Numbered from the stretch's first letter, positions 21,862 through 34,825 are shown. The stretch: DNA of 64,000 bases from Boesenbergia rotunda (GCA_024364735.1 JAGFNQ010002605.1:124001-188000); one strand, 5' to 3'. Translations and numbers: made by a program. The notes: generated by a model not told the origin, from the sequence alone.

Positions 21862-23516
21862 TTATCTAACTATAAATATGGTTTTTATATTGGCTCCCCC
21901 TGGACTATTGCCTCGATAAGAGTTAGGCAAGATGTGAATCTTGTCCTTGGGGATCCAATACTGGTTTAGTCCAGCTTGTTTATTTAAACACAGCTTGGGG
22001 ACCCATGCTTGGACTTGGGTTCTAGGTTGGTTCAATACAGAATAATATGAACGTTGTCTCGATTTGGTTCGATAACCTAGTCCGGGTCGATTGAGAACGG
22101 ACTTCTATTTTCTAAGGATCATGTCAAGACCCTTGGAACCCGAAGTAAATCGTTCTAAGGCAACTCTGAGCTCCTTGACTTGATTTTTCAAGGAGGAATT
22201 CTCTTCCTCAAGCTTTTGGACTTGAGTTGAGTTTCCTTCTTGACTTGGCTCGGTCAAGGACCTCGAGTTGACTTCCTCTTTCAGGAGTTTTACTTCCTGT
22301 TGGAGGGACTTAACCCAGATTTTGGCTTTCTCCAAGTTTCAGAACAAATAAGAAATTAATTTAGATAACTCATATTCTGAGTAACCTCTTACAGTGATTT
22401 ATCCGTTCTCCGAGATTGTGAGTCTTCCGGTGTTGACGTCTTCATTTGGTTCCGATTCTGATCTGTAGTCGATGTCTTCCGAGGTGGTCAAGGCGAGCAG
22501 GTTTGCGTGAGGGACTTCTTCTTCTTCTTTGGAAGATGACTCGTCCCAGGTGGCTTGAGCCTTTTTCTTGTTTTCCTTTCGGTTGGGCACTCTAACTTGA
22601 AGTGCCCCTTTTTGTTGTATTCGTAGTAGGTGAGGTTGTTTTTGCTCTTTGAGCTCGTTGACGGTTCCACCGGATCTTCCTTTCTTCGGCTCGACTTCTT
22701 CTTGCTCGTTTGGTACTTGAGTTCTTTGTAGTAATCACGAGCTAGCCGGACCAATTTAGGTCGATCCCCTTTACTGTCTTCTGATTCTGAGTCTGAGTCG
22801 AACTTGGGTGCTGGTTGAGGCTTCTTCTTGGGAATTTTTTCTTGAGTTTTACCTGCAACGAAAGCTATACCTTTCTTGACCAAAGTATTATTAGTCTGTT
22901 CATGCAGTTCTAGTTCAGAAAATAACTCATCTAATTTTATTTCTGAGAGATTCCTAGAAACCTTGTAGGCATCCACCATAGACGCCCACAGTGAGTTTCT
23001 CGGAAATGAATTCAAAGTATACCTTATTAGGTCACGGTTTTCAACCTTGTGACCTATCGTGTGTAGCCCATTCATTAGCTCCTGTATCCTGGCATGGAAT
23101 TGAGCTGCAGTCTCTCCGTCATGCATTTTTATTGTATAGAGTCTATTAAGCAACAGATCTCTTTAGCTGATCCTAGTGTCGGATGTGCCTTCGTGTAACT
23201 CGATCAGCTTGTTCCAGAGCTCCTTCACGTTGTTGAAGGGTCCTACACAATTCAGCTCCTCTTTTGTTAGGCCGCACTGCAAAGTTTGGGGCACTTGTGC
23301 ATCGGCCTCGATCTTCTTCTTTAGTGGGTCGTCCCACTCGGTATAGTGTTGCACCACACCTTGTGCATTTTTAGGAATTTCCAGCCCAGACTGGATAATG
23401 ATCCACATGTCCACCTGAGTTTTCAGGTGGACTTCCATCCTGTTTTTCCAGTAGGAGAAATCTTCTCCACTGATAAGAGGGGGTCTGGCGGTGCTGTATC
23501 CCTCTTGCATGACCAT
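21862..23516 (-). pseudogene. gag: Element H gag
   Basis: Starts at ATG 23516 (MVMQEGYSTARPP) and ends at TAA 21862-21864 after the SPGGANIKTIFIVR tail shared by C, D and F. It has the capsid: GEDFSYWKNRMEVHLKTQVD, LQCGLTKEEL, NRDLIRYTLNSFP and WASMVDAYKVS. The zinc knuckle is degenerate, YYEYNKKGHFKLEC, with both leading Cys changed to Tyr. Then follow an acidic SSSKEEEEVP stretch, a coiled coil (about 22330-22130), RPGLGYR and AWVPK. Shifts lie at about 23160 and 22560-22340, and a stop near 22105. The lost Cys pair would disable nucleocapsid zinc binding. Confidence 0.88.
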
Positions 23517-23723
23517 TAAATTTTTTAACTGAAAAAGAAAAAAATAAACTCGTTCCAAGACTGAGTCTTGGATTAGTAGGGCGGGAAGAATATTAATAAC
23601 GAAAAAATCGAGTGGTGTTGCATCAACCTCGATTAACGAGAAATTCGAGCGAAAAAAAATTTGAAATTCAAAAATTCGAAAAAAAATTCTCAAACTGGTG
23701 GTTGCACCAAGTTTGAGCCACCC

Positions 23724-23737
23724 GCTCTGATACTACT
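23724..23737 (-). other. Primer binding site, element H
   Basis: AGTAGTATCAGAGC, one base off the usual AGTGGTATCAGAGC, lies directly after the CCCACA end of the 5' LTR. Confidence 0.85.
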
Positions 23738-24995
23738 TGTGGGATCGGATTGAATCAATAGAGGGGGATGAATATCGATCGTTAAATTTTCGGAAATAAA
23801 GAGAGTAATTGCGCACTTTAAATTTTCGGAAAAAGTAAAAACAATCGCTAACACTTTTTATTTTTACTTGGTTCGGAGTCGCAGTCGGCTCCTACTCTAA
23901 AGCCCACGGTCCTTGACCGTTTACGATGGGCAATTCTATATTTTCGTGAAAGTGATTACAAATTGAGTACAAATATAGAATTTAAAAAGAATTACAACAC
24001 TTTAAAACTTTAACTTTTATCGATGACCGGAGAAGTTGGAAGTTCGGAGCAGCGGGTCGTCGTTGGCACTTAAGTCGCGAGTACGGAGCTTGTCGGAGTG
24101 TAGCGCTTGAGCGAAAGTGTCGGAAGCAATTAATTGTGAAGCCTTGGGGGTGAACCCCTTTATATAGTGTTAACAGGGGCGCCTGTGTTGAAGGGGGCGC
24201 CTGACACGTGGCCTCCTCTGCGCGAACCTCAATCCACAGACTTGGCCAGCGCTTATCCCCTTCACTAGGGCGCCTGAGTTAACTGGGGCGCCTGTGTTAA
24301 CACAGGCACCTCAATGACTTGGTCTGAGACTTGCGTGGCAGTTTGCTTCGAATGGCTGGAATCCCTCTTTGGCTGGGGCGTCTGTCTCAACATAGGCGCC
24401 TAGCCCAGTGAGGCGCCTCACTCCATTGAGGCGCCTGAATGCAGAAACCTTCATTCCTTCGTTCCTGCAATCAGGGTTAGTTCCAAAACACAAGAAGCAT
24501 ATAAATGATAAGATTAAACCATGTTTTATAGCCTGAGCTGTCTTGGTTCTGACTTTGGGCTTCCCAAATTGAACCCTAGGTCGAACCAACGCCTAATGTT
24601 CCCTCCTACGGGAAACACGTCCTCACCTACTCCTCTCGGGAGAATTTACCTGTTTGCCAACCGGCTCCTCCGGTTGGACTTTTGCCCAGCTTCACTCACC
24701 AGGTCTTAGTGCCCAGCTTCACTCACCAGGTCTTCGTACCCAGCTTCACTCACAAGGTCTTCAGTGGCCAGTCCCCGACCAGGTCTTAGTGCCCAGCTTC
24801 ACTCACCAGGTCTTAGTGCCCAACCTTACGTCAGGACTATGTTGCCCAGCCCGCGGCCAAGACTTAGTGCCTTGTGTACCTAGGACTTTACCTGCACACT
24901 TGATTAGCATTGTTAGATCATAACACATCCTTAACTTCTGAATCCTTTGCCATTATCAAAACATAGGTTTGACTTTGGTGCTTTCGGCACCAACA
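23738..24995 (-). repeat. Element H 5' LTR (1.26 kb)
   Basis: Begins TGTTGGTGCCGAAAGCACC at 24995 and ends CCCACA at 23738. It holds a CAGGCGCC palindrome array (24170-24450) upstream of a TATA box ACTATATAAAGGGG (24154-24167), and a U3 array of CCAGCTTCACTCACCAGG units (24690-24880). The start is close to those of C and F, placing the three in one LTR group. Confidence 0.88.
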
Positions 24996-25732
24996 ACAGA
25001 ATGACCCATAATCGATTAGATGATCAATTAAGGGCACCACTAATCAATCAGGTGATTGATTGATGAGGTTTTATCGCGAGAACAGAAGCCCTCTTAATCA
25101 ATTGGATGATCGATTAAGGGCTGGCCAATCGATCAGGTGGTTGCTGAATTGCGCTAGAGCACAAAAAGATGTTGAATCGATTGGGCAATCGATTCAGACC
25201 TTCTTAATCGATTAGGTAATCGATTAAGCTTTGAAAAATAGACATTGAACGATTGGATCTGACATGGTAATTGATTGAATAATCGATTAAGGAACCCGAG
25301 GTCGTGGGTATATTGGGTTTTCACTTGGGTTGAAGCGGTAGTTCTTCCTCTCCTTCCATCACCTTTTTTTGTGATTTCTTGGAGCATACTATTGCTGCAT
25401 TTCCAAGGATCTAAAGGAGATTCCAAGCTAGAAGAAATTAAGAAATGTAAATGAAGTCATTGTTGTAAATCTTGTAAGATTTTATTTCTATTTGCTTGTT
25501 CTTGTTGTGTTTTCTTCTTGTGAGCTTGTATGAGACTTTTCCGCCTCCAAGAAGTAGATCATTCTTAGTGGATGTGAGAGTGAAGAAGAGTAGACCCTTG
25601 GATTAGTCACCTCAAGATGGTGGATACCAAGTAAAGAAGAAGGTGTTATGATTGCTTGTGGTTTTCTTTGTGACAAATCATCGACGAAGTGATCGAAATC
25701 ATTTACCCCCTTGCTGTAGCTGTGTCCTAACA
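24996..25732 (+). repeat. LTR 3' part of element J, truncated by insertion of H
   Basis: Plus-oriented LTR remnant ending CTGTGTCCTAACA at 25732, like E's LTR end (CAGTCCTAACA). It carries a palindrome array of AATCGATT and ATCGATTAAG half-sites (about 25010-25290). Element H cuts off its upstream part, which must continue left of H's missing 3' LTR. No primer site of the usual type follows the end. Confidence 0.55.
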
Positions 25733-26491
25733 ACCAACACCTCTATTATCTTTGACTTTAGAGCATCAAGTGACTCAACTCGAGAACTCATGTTTTTCAA
25801 CCTATAGATAACCAGATGCATGCGATCAGACCGGTCCATGCCAATAGACTACAAGCCAATAGACCCCACTTTTTGATCAGACCGATCCATCTTAAATTAT
25901 TTTCGAAGTTGTAGTTAGATATTATTGGACTTATAGCTATTTATTATTTATAGTCATTTATTATTGAACTTATAACAGATTTTATTATTTTGACTTGCAG
26001 TTTACTTTATTTGATTTGAATCTTTAACTATAGTTTGACTATGATTTGATTTGAATTCTCATTTGTAGTTGATTTATCTCTTTACATTAATTATCATGAT
26101 GGCAAAGATGATAACGCTCACACCAAATATCTCTCACATGTCATCCTCAGGTTATTGTAAAGAGAGGTAAATCAGGGGTGGCTGCTTGACCTAGGCAGTG
26201 ACCAGTACATGATGGAGCGCAGGAACCTAACTACTAGCCAGGAATTGATTCCCAAAACTCATGATGGCAACACCCCATCTACTATCCAATTGCTTGTCCT
26301 GAGGGAATAATCAAAGAGATGACTCAGAGGTGGCAAAAGGTGATTCGCTCGCCTTCAATGCCCCCGCCAACCCGTCCCAGGACCAACATGGAGGAGGTAA
26401 TCACGATAGCTATTAGCTCGAAAGTTGTGGCTAGATCGTGGGGAGGGCGGGCACACTAACTTTGCTAGGTTTTGACCCTCAAACATCAAGG
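25733..26491 (+). other. Older DNA, possible interior of element J; no gene
   Basis: No coding region is convincing. It includes GATCAGACCGGTCC and GATCAGACCGATCC at about 25827-25890, related to the element A palindrome, a stretch of TTGACTTGCAG/TTATTGAACTTATAA repeats, and a short GC-richer part (26320-26470). Element D entered at 26491/63457, and this sequence continues at 63457. Confidence 0.45.
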
Positions 26492-27726
26492 TGTAGGATC
26501 AAGATTGAGTGATAGAGGGGGGTGAATATCGCTTCGCAAATACTTCAGATTTAACACTTAAATTACTATGCGATAAAGCATATAGTGGAAGCTTTGAGAA
26601 TAAGCGTAGGAGTTAGAGAGATAGAGTAGCAAAATAAACAACAAATCAAGATCGCTAACTCGAGTTGGTTTTACTTGCTTCAGAGTCTTGACTAGCTCCT
26701 ACTACAAGGCCCATAATCCTTGATCTACTTTGGGCATCACTAAAAATCGCAAGAATGTTTATAATTTACAAACTGAAGTGTGCAATAAGAAATGAACAAT
26801 AAACCGACTCCTGGAGTGAGAATAGGTCTTCATTCGGAGAGTCAGACGACGTTTTGGAATTGTTTGAACTTTAGTCGCGCAACACACAGAAGAAGAAAGT
26901 GATCGCAGTGATTGAATTGTTGTTTTGGACTGCTACACTCGACCCCTTTTTATAGTAGTTACTCAGGCGCCTGAATGGCCTTTCAGATGCCCTAGTCGTA
27001 GCGGATTGGGCAGAAACATTATCTACTGCGCAGTTAAACTCTATCCTGGTCACGCGCCTGAGTGCTGATGTGGGTCCTCTACTCAGCACTTGCCACATCA
27101 GTTTGACCGTTGCTCTAGCTTAGCCTCCATCTGCCAACTTTCAGGCGCCTGAGTCCCATTCAAGCGCCCCAGTCATGCTGCTTTAGCTTTTTCAGCTGCA
27201 ACATGGGTTAGTTCCATACATCCAATAATATATATAAATGAAGCATGTATGAATCACAGTCAGTGCAGTCTTGATCTTGACTTTCAGGTTTTATCCGAAA
27301 CCCTAGGTCGGACCGACGCTTACTGTTCCCTCACCGGGGAACGCATCGTCACCTACTCCTCTCAGGAGAGTTTACCTGTTGCCACCCGAAACCTCCGGTT
27401 GGACTTTTACTCAGCCTCCGAGAACCCGGAACTCGACGACATTCGACCTTGACCCATCTTGACTTCTGTCCACGATCCCCACTAGGCAAAGTCTTCCGCT
27501 CAGTCTCCTAGGCCAAGTCTTCTTGCTCGGCTTCACTCGCCAAGTCTTCGTTGCCCGATCCCCGACCAGGACTTCATGCTCAACCCTGCAGGTCAAGACT
27601 TCTTGCCTAGCTTACTTAGGACTTTCCTGCAATCTCCACAAATCCATTAATACAATATACTAGCTTAACTTGAACCCTTTGCCATTTATCAATACAAAGT
27701 TCTATCTAGTACTTCCGACACCAACA
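26492..27726 (-). repeat. Element D 3' LTR
   Basis: TGTTGGTGTCGGAAGTAC at 27726 to CCTACA at 26492. A CAGGCGCC-type array (26965-27180) lies upstream of a TATA box CTATAAAAAGGGG (near 26950), and a weak mini-hairpin array of GGCTTCACTCGCC and ACCAGGACTT units lies at about 27460-27610. Confidence 0.9.
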
Positions 27727-27740
27727 ATCTTCCTCTTTTT
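27727..27740 (-). other. Polypurine tract of element D
   Basis: AAAAAGAGGAAGAT on the minus strand, next to the TGTTGG start of the 3' LTR; two positions differ from the tract of the other elements. Confidence 0.82.
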
Positions 27741-28619
27741 GATTATGGCAACCCAGTTCAAAGTTAAGCTAAAAATAAGTTTTAACAGGGAAATGAATTT
27801 TCTTTTAGGCTCACCCCCTTAACTAGTTATCTCCCCCTAGATCAGTTAATAGCTGTGTTTATAGAGGAGAATATATTTCCAAAAATAGACTTAGTCTTAT
27901 TTAAGTGAGAAAAATTTTAGAGACTAAGTTGACTTTTGAAAGCTGAAAAAACTTATTAGAATATTCGTTTCGAAAAACTGAGTGCTTTTCAAGAACTAAA
28001 TTTTTCTAACCATTTTGAACTTTTCTTTCTAGTTTAAAAAACTTTGAAAAAGAAAAATTAATTTTGAAAAATCCTAAACATTGAAAAACTTTTTTTGACA
28101 ATATTTTGAAAAACTTAAATTTTTCTAACAACTTTGAACTCTTTTCTTTCTCTCTCCCTTTGCCATATATCAAAATTATGTATGTAATATAAGGGTAAGA
28201 GCAAAAAAATGACTAAATTATAAAAAAAATTAAGTGTATTAGAGCGAGTAATTTTAAGCAAAAAAAAATGTCTAAGTCTAGGCTAGTCCTAAGCATCTCA
28301 ACCCAATCTAGGTTGTCAAACAAGTTAATCCTAATGTGTTTGTGAGATGCTGGCTTCTATGTATATAGGAGCATGCAGACTAGCGTTAAACTAAGCTAGG
28401 TCCATGTCGAAGAAAGACCCTAATTTTGAAGGGGTAGTTTTAATGTTAAAATAAAACTAAGTAATGAAAAAACAATACAATAAATTTTGAAAACAAAATT
28501 TTGAAATTTGAGATAAAATTTTTGAAACCATTTTTCAAGTCAGAATCAGACTCAAAATTTTAGAAATAGATAAAAGTTTTGACGTTTGAATTCAAATCAA
28601 AATCAAATATTTGAAATCC
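27741..28619 (-). other. Element D 3' non-coding region with distal hairpin
   Basis: A/T runs built on TTTTGAAAAA carry no gene. An 8-bp stem GCATCTCA (28293-28300) with TGAGATGC (28343-28350) matches stems in the 3' regions of C (33080) and F (52537). Confidence 0.65.
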
Positions 28620-30874
28620 TACTCTACTAAGCACATACCAACTGCCTTCTTAATGAACTGAACTCGGACTCAGGTAAAGGTTAGTGAAAATGTCTGCTAG
28701 GTTAGATTTGTACTCTACATGTTGAAGGATAATTTTACCCCTAGCTACGTGGTCCCTGACAAAGTAATGTTTCACTTCTATATGTTTAGTCCTAGAATGG
28801 TGGTTTGGGTTTTTAGTAAGGTTTATTGAACTGATATTATCAATAAAGACCTTAGTTTGAGTATAGTCTAGGTTAAAATCTTAAGAGTATGCATCATCCA
28901 TAAGAGTTGAGCTACACATTTCCCTACTATGCTTCAGTTGTAGATAAGGCAACACAATGTTACTTTCTACTGCACCAACTAACTAGACTCTGACCCAGCA
29001 ATTGACAACTCCACTTGTACTTTTCTATCTAGTTTATAGCTTGCATAGTCCTTGTCAGAGAATTCTAATAATTCAAAACTGGAAGTCCTAGGGTACCAAA
29101 TACCTACATTTAGGGTGTCATTAATATATCTAAGGATTCTTTTAACTGCAGTTAAGTGGGACTCCTTAGCACAAGTTTGGTACCTAGCACAAATACCTAC
29201 TGCAAAAAGGATATCAGGTCTACTAGCAGTTAGGTAAAGTAAGCTTCCTATAGAACTTCTATAATATCTTAAATTAATTGGGTTACCTCCAGGGTCATTA
29301 TCTATTTTAGCATTTGTGGCCATAGGAGTACTTAAGTCTTTTGAATTTCTTAATCAATTCTTTTGCATATTTTGATTGGTGAACATAATTTTCATCCATG
29401 GTTTGTCTAATTTGGAGTCGTAAAAAGAAGGTCAGTTCACCTACTAAACTCATTTCAAATTCACTTTTCATAATTTTAATAAATTCTTTTAAGAAATTAG
29501 TATTAGTTGATCCAAAGATTATGTCATTTACATAAATTTAGGCTATAAAGATGTCTTTTTTTAAGGTCTTAACAAATAAGGTTGAGGCAATTTGGCCTTG
29601 GTTAAAACCCTTAGAAATTAGGTAAGTTGATAGTCTTTCATACCAAGCCCTGAGTGCTTGTTTTAAACCATAAAGAGCTTTTCTAAGTTTGAATACATGG
29701 TTAGGATAGTCTAAATCTTCAAAACCTGGGGTTTTCCTACATAGACTTCCTCTTTTATAAATCCATTCAGGAAGACAGACTTAACATCCATTTGATATAA
29801 TTTGAATCCTCTATAAGCTGCAAAAGCTAGTAACATTCTAATTGACTCAAGTGTAGCTACAAGGGTATAAGTTTCATCATAGTCTAACCCCTCAACTTGA
29901 CTAAAATATTTAGCCACTAAGCGGGCTTTGTTTCTTATTATTTCACCTTGGTCATTCAACTTATTCCTAAACACCCACTTGGTGTCTATAATGGATTTTC
30001 CTTCAAGTTTAGGTACTAAGTCTCAGACTTGATTTCTATCAAATTGGGCTAGTTCCTCCTACATTGCAATGATCCAGTCTGGGTCAAGTAAGGCCTCTTC
30101 TATGGTCTTAGGTTCAATCTTTGAAATAAGTGCAACCTGACTTATGTTTCTATAGGAGGACCTTGTTCTGACCTCTAAGGTTGGATCACCCATAATTTGG
30201 TCAGTTGGGTGATTTAGTTTGGGTTTCTTAAGGCTTCTAGAATTTGGTTCACCTCAGGTCCATTTGGTAAACTTTGGGTTGATTCAGGGACCAGTTTAGT
30301 AGGTAACATTAAATTTAGTTCAGGAACTGATTCAGTAAGTCGGTCTATGACTGATTCAGAAATTGATTCAATTGGTGAGTTAGCAATTTGGTCTGTCTAG
30401 GCTCATCATCTTTGGGATTAGTTAAGTTGGGTTGATTTGAGTTGATTGATTGGTTGAGTTAGATTGGTTTTCTTCATCAAATATTAAATTAGTAGTTTCT
30501 TCAATCTTAGAGTTTTCTTGTTATAAACTCTGTAGGCCCGACTTGTGATTAAGTACCCTAAAAATATACCAAGGGTAGACTTGGATTGGAATTTACTTAA
30601 TAGTCTTTTGTATTTAAGATGTGGACTTTACGGGCAAAGACCCTTAGATAATGTAGGTTGGGAGGTTTATAATAATATATTTCGTAGGGGGACTTATTAT
30701 GTATTTTATTTATTAGGACCCTATATTGAATATAGCAGGCAGTGCTAACTACTTCTGCCCAAAAATGGTTAGCTAAGTTATATTCATTAAGCATGATCCT
30801 AGCTGCTTCTTGGAGGGTTCTGTTTCGTCTTTCAACTAGGTCATTTTGTTGGGGGTCCTAGGGCAGGAAAATTC
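28620..30874 (-). pseudogene. pol: Element D pol, 3' part: integrase C-terminus, RT, RNase H
   Basis: Homologous to element H pol. It contains the integrase tail LHYLRVFARKVHILNTKDY (about 30650-30600), the RT segment GLDYDETYT, MDVKSVFLNG (29880-29770), and the RNase H region LYLTASRPDILFAVG to KLDRKVQVELS (29250-28990), with the RNase H end near 28700. The RT active-site box reads YVND (29534-29523) instead of YVDD and is followed upstream by a TAA in place of Gln. Many shifts and stops occur. The 5' edge at 30874 is the insertion point of element C. Confidence 0.87.
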
Positions 30875-32218
30875 TGTTGGATCGAGAGAACGATAGAGGG
30901 GGGGTGAATATCATTAAACGTTCGGATTAGAGTTAGAGAAATTACGCAGCGGAAGAAATAAACAATCAATGCGAACACAAGATCTTTTACTTGGTTCGGA
31001 GTCGCGGTCGGCTCCTACTCCAAGGCCCACGGTCGTTGATCGTTTACTGCGGGCAATTCTATATGTGCGCAAAACCAGTTTACAAGATGTATTACAAAAT
31101 CAGTACAGTAAACTAAAAGTAGCTCTTCGTTACCGACGTCCGGTGTAGATTATGTTTTTGGAGCAGCGGGACGTCGTCGGTGCTTGTATCTCGAGTTGGG
31201 AGGTTTCGGAGCAGAGCACGGGAGTAGAAGAGCGTGAATGCGTTGAAAAGAATTATTGTCGGAAGCATTGGGGTCGAGGGCCTTTTTATAGCCCCTGGGG
31301 ATGCCCGGAACGTTAGGGGCGCCCCCCATGTGTCATCTGATCCGAGCTCCTCTCAGTCAGCTCTGATCCCTTCAAACTCGGGATCAACCTTTAACGGGGG
31401 CGCCCGGGACGCTGGGGGTGCCCGGGTTGACTCTTATCCATTGGCTTCTCGCTGGCTTGCATCTTATCCACTTCGCTAGCTTGAGCTCGGGGCGCCCGGA
31501 CAATCCGGGGCGCCCGGGAGCACGAGGGCGCCCCGCCCAGTTAGCTGCCGAAGCGTACATTTGATCCACTTCTTTTGTATTCACCTTGGGGGCGCCCGGG
31601 ACACTCCGGGCGCCCTACTCAGCTTCTGCCTCACTCCTTTGAGGCTCTTTGAGATACAGACGCTCGTTCCTTCTGTCCTGCATCCAGGGTTAGTCCAAAA
31701 TACCATAGAGCAATAATATGTTAGTTTTATACAGCCTTAGCTGTCTTGGTTTTGACTTTGGGTCTCCAAAATAGAGCCCTAGGTCGAGCCGACGCCTACT
31801 GTTCCCTCGACGGGGAACGCGTCCTCACCTACTCCTCTCAGGAGAGTTTACCTTTTGTTAACCAGCTCCTCCGGTTGGTCTTTTACCCGATACACCTGAC
31901 CAGGTCTTCGTGCCCACCTTCGGAGTAGGTCTTCGTGCCCACCTTCCGAGCAGGTCTTCGGTGCCCAGCTCCTTGCCAGGGCTTCGTGCCCAGTCCTCGA
32001 CTAGGACTTCGTGCCCACCTTCCTAGCAGGTCTTCGGTGCCCAGCTCCTTGCCAGGGCTTCGTGCCCAGTCCTCGACCAGGACTTCGTGCCCGGTGTACC
32101 TAGGACTTCTTTTCCTGTAATCTTAGTGAACATATTAGATCAACATAATATCTTAACTTTTGAACCCTTTTGCCATTATCAAAACACAGGTTCGACTTTG
32201 GTGATGTCTGCACCAACA
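30875..32218 (-). repeat. Element C 3' LTR
   Basis: TGTTGGTGCAGACATCACC at 32218 to GATCCAACA at 30875. The U3 array (about 31890-32110) has units such as AGTCCTCGACCAGGACT. A GGGCGCCC array (31295-31620) lies upstream of a TATA box CTATAAAAAGG (31281-31291). The GATATTCACCCCC end is conserved. Confidence 0.92.
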
Positions 32219-32232
32219 ATCTTCCCCTTTTT
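32219..32232 (-). other. Polypurine tract of element C
   Basis: AAAAAGGGGAAGAT next to the TGTTGG LTR start on the minus strand. Confidence 0.85.
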
Positions 32233-33508
32233 GATTTATGGCAACCCGGTTCAAAAAGTTAAGTTAATCAAAACAGTTAAAAATTTGTTTCCTCCCCCTG
32301 GAAGGATCTCCCCCTAGGTTTTCCAAATGTTCATGGGGTTTGAAAAGATTCTAAGTCTAACGATGGAATTAATTTTTCAACCACTTAGAATAATTTTCAA
32401 CAGAACCTTTAGAGAAAAATTTGGTTGTGCCTTTTTGAAAAAATTTCAAGTCAGTAGAACAAAATCATCTTTCTGAAGTTTTAAGTTCTCAGGACCATAG
32501 TTGAGTTACTTAGCAAAACTTGAGTTATAAGTACTTAGAGGATTTTGAAAGCTTTAAGTTTTAAGTACTTAGAAAATTTTGAAAGTTTAAGTTTTAAGTA
32601 CTTAGAAAATTTTGAAAGCTTTAAGTTTTAAGTACTTAGAAAATTTTAAAAGCTTAAGTTTAAGTACTTTTTGAATAAATGATAGAGTTTGAACTTTTGG
32701 ATTTAGAAAAAAAAATTTTAAAGTCTCTCCTTTCCTATCTCTCCCCCTTTGCCATATATCAAAAATAAAGTTATATAGCAAAAAAAATTGCATAGTAGAA
32801 GAAAAAATAAACTGCATAATTTGCTGTACTGAACCAATTCAGAATTTGACCTAAACCAAATCAGTTTTAATTATCTCTTTTAGGGTCCTGTCTAACCCAA
32901 TTAGCTACTTACTAACTGTTATAAATAGTAGTTTTTGTTAGGGTTAGTCGAGTTAAGTGTTCTATTCAAGTTAGAGTTTCTAAACTTGACACTTAACTTG
33001 ATTACTGTGTAAGTTGTATTTAGTGCCCCAATTACTGCAGATGCACTGATCTACATCTTGAATTAAGGCAAAGACCTAAGTATCTCAACCCATTCTAGGT
33101 TATCAATCAAAAGTACCCTAAGGTGCTTGTGAGATGCTGGCTTCTAAATCTATAGGTGCATGCAGTTCTAGGGTTAGGGCCTAGGCTAAGTCCATTTACG
33201 AAAAAGTCCTAGTTTTGAAGGGGTAGTTTTTAAAATAAAACTAGGTCGAAAAAATTTATTTTTAAAACTTTTCAAAACTAAGTAAGAGCTGATTTTGAAA
33301 GCAGTTAAAAACTACTTTAGAAATTGATTTAAAATGTAGTAAGAAAAACCAACAAGTAGAGTAAGCCTATTCTACCAAGCATAATCAAGATCAGATACTT
33401 AAGATTAAACAACTGGTCAAACTCATAAGTTAACTAGTCAAACAGAGGTCCAGTAGAGTCAAACATGAGTCAAGCTTTAGTTACTAGTACAATGCTGAAA
33501 TAGTCTAA
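32233..33508 (-). repeat. Element C 3' region: short tandem repeats and distal hairpin
   Basis: About four copies of a roughly 37-bp unit with TAAGTACTTAGAAAATTTTG lie at 32510-32670. F has a similar array at 53040-53400 with TTTAACTT and GGAAAATTTTCTAAG. The stem GTATCTCA (33080-33087) pairs with TGAGATGC (33130-33137) through one G-U pair. No coding region. Confidence 0.68.
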
Positions 33509-34725
33509 CTATGAAGAAGGGCCAGGGTAGTCAGATGAGCCAGGCTGCCATGCTCTGAGTAGTGACATCATCTCACTATATCGTGCATTGGCCACCTCTC
33601 GATCGGCTCTACGAGCATCCATCTGCTCGAAGTGGTAGGCCTCGGCCTCCTCTCGGAGACTGTGGATCTCCGTCCGCATCTATGCGAACTGCTGGTCGAC
33701 GGTCAGTGGAGGAGGCTGGTCTATATGGTCCCGCATCTCTGCTGCGAGATCTGCAACGTCAACGTCTACCTCCTCGTCTGAGTCGATCTGAGCTCCAGCT
33801 CGCTGTCGTCTCCACGTCATAACCCCGGTGCCCGATACCTCTATACCAGCTAAGGAGAAGTTCCTAAACTCTATCTCATCGAAGTCTGTCATCGCGGTTA
33901 TTTCACCATCAGTGATGTTACGACCGTGATGATGAAGGATGGAAGTGATGATGTGACAATAGGGGGTGCGTACTCGCCCCTGTGTGGTGACACTGGACGC
34001 ATACAAAATTGTATGAAACATATGTAGTCCAATGTCGATGTCAAGATGATGGATCAGGGCATACAGAAGGAAGGTATGAAAAGGTCGCATGGTCATGACA
34101 TCCCTAGTGGACCAGAACTCTGTACAGGGCGTAGTCCTGGACCTGAAGGTCAACGGACTGAAATCGTCTGGCCAGGGGGTTTCTAACATGTGTATAGAAG
34201 TAGGAGTGTAGGGTATCTAGAGTAATGTGAGAGTAGGGAGCATCAAATGAAGGATCCCTAGGAGGATAGCAACAAAAGGTGGACTGGGAGGGTCGTAGTC
34301 CAAGAAATCGATTTAGCAGAGAAGGAGTGATTGTCAAGGGTATCCCTTGAACAGTAGTGACAAACATGAGATCGTTCTGTCTAACTATGTTATTATAGAA
34401 TTCTGCACATAAAAATGTGTTAATTGAATGAGTGCAGAATACTAGATTGTCTAGTTGATAAAAGTTTATAACATTCATGGCTAAAGGACAAGATTGGGTG
34501 AAGAAATATCTATTGAGATAGCTAGTTTTGATAGGCTTATAGGTTGTTCGAGCAAACTTATTACAATGTTCTAAAGTTGGGAATGAATCTAGGGTCGGGA
34601 CTCGGTTCGGTACCGGGATTCGCTTGGTTTGCTCGGCGTTTTCTAAGTTATGAAACATGCATTTATATGAAAGGAATTAAGAAAATAATTCTAAATGCAT
34701 AAAAGAAATCATACCGGGGAGGCAT
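33509..34725 (-). pseudogene. Element C ORF2: spliced Transposase_32-like protein, broken
   Basis: Exon 1 is 11 nt, ATGCCTCCCCG (34725-34715). The intron is 72 nt (34714-34643), starting GTATGA and ending CTTAG. Exon 2 starts at 34642, giving a basic start MPPRKRR. Further on come NFYQLDNLVF, a FYNN motif (about 34400), GIPLTITPSLLNRFLGL, LLYALIHHLDIDIG (about 34070), an acidic linker and a predicted coiled coil with QMDARRADRE, ending at TAG 33509-33511. It is broken by a 4-base duplication early in exon 2, a shift near 34110 and a stop near 33673. The FYNN, RFLGL and LLYA..DIDIG order fits the plant transposon protein family (PF20167). The basic start could be a nuclear signal. Function unknown. 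Confidence 0.75.
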
Positions 34726-34825
34726 GGTTGAGATTGAGGAAGCAACAAGGTCACTTGGTCGCCTTGGAAAGAAAGAGGTTGGAGAGAGGATGGTTTTTGG
34801 TGTGGCAAGAAGAGGGGGTTCGGGT

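Larger units (their letters stand above)
11300..24995 (-). mobile_element. Element H: copia retrotransposon with gag and pol, split by I and cut by A
   Basis: The 5' LTR (23738-24995), primer site, gag (21862-23516) and pol (14013-11300) are in order on the minus strand once element I (14632-21782) is removed. Element A replaces the view of H at 11300, in RNase H; the rest of H, including its 3' LTR, must lie beyond the left edge past A. H itself entered the LTR of element J at 24996. It is one of only two pol-bearing elements in the window and a plausible past helper of the non-autonomous ones. Confidence 0.85.
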
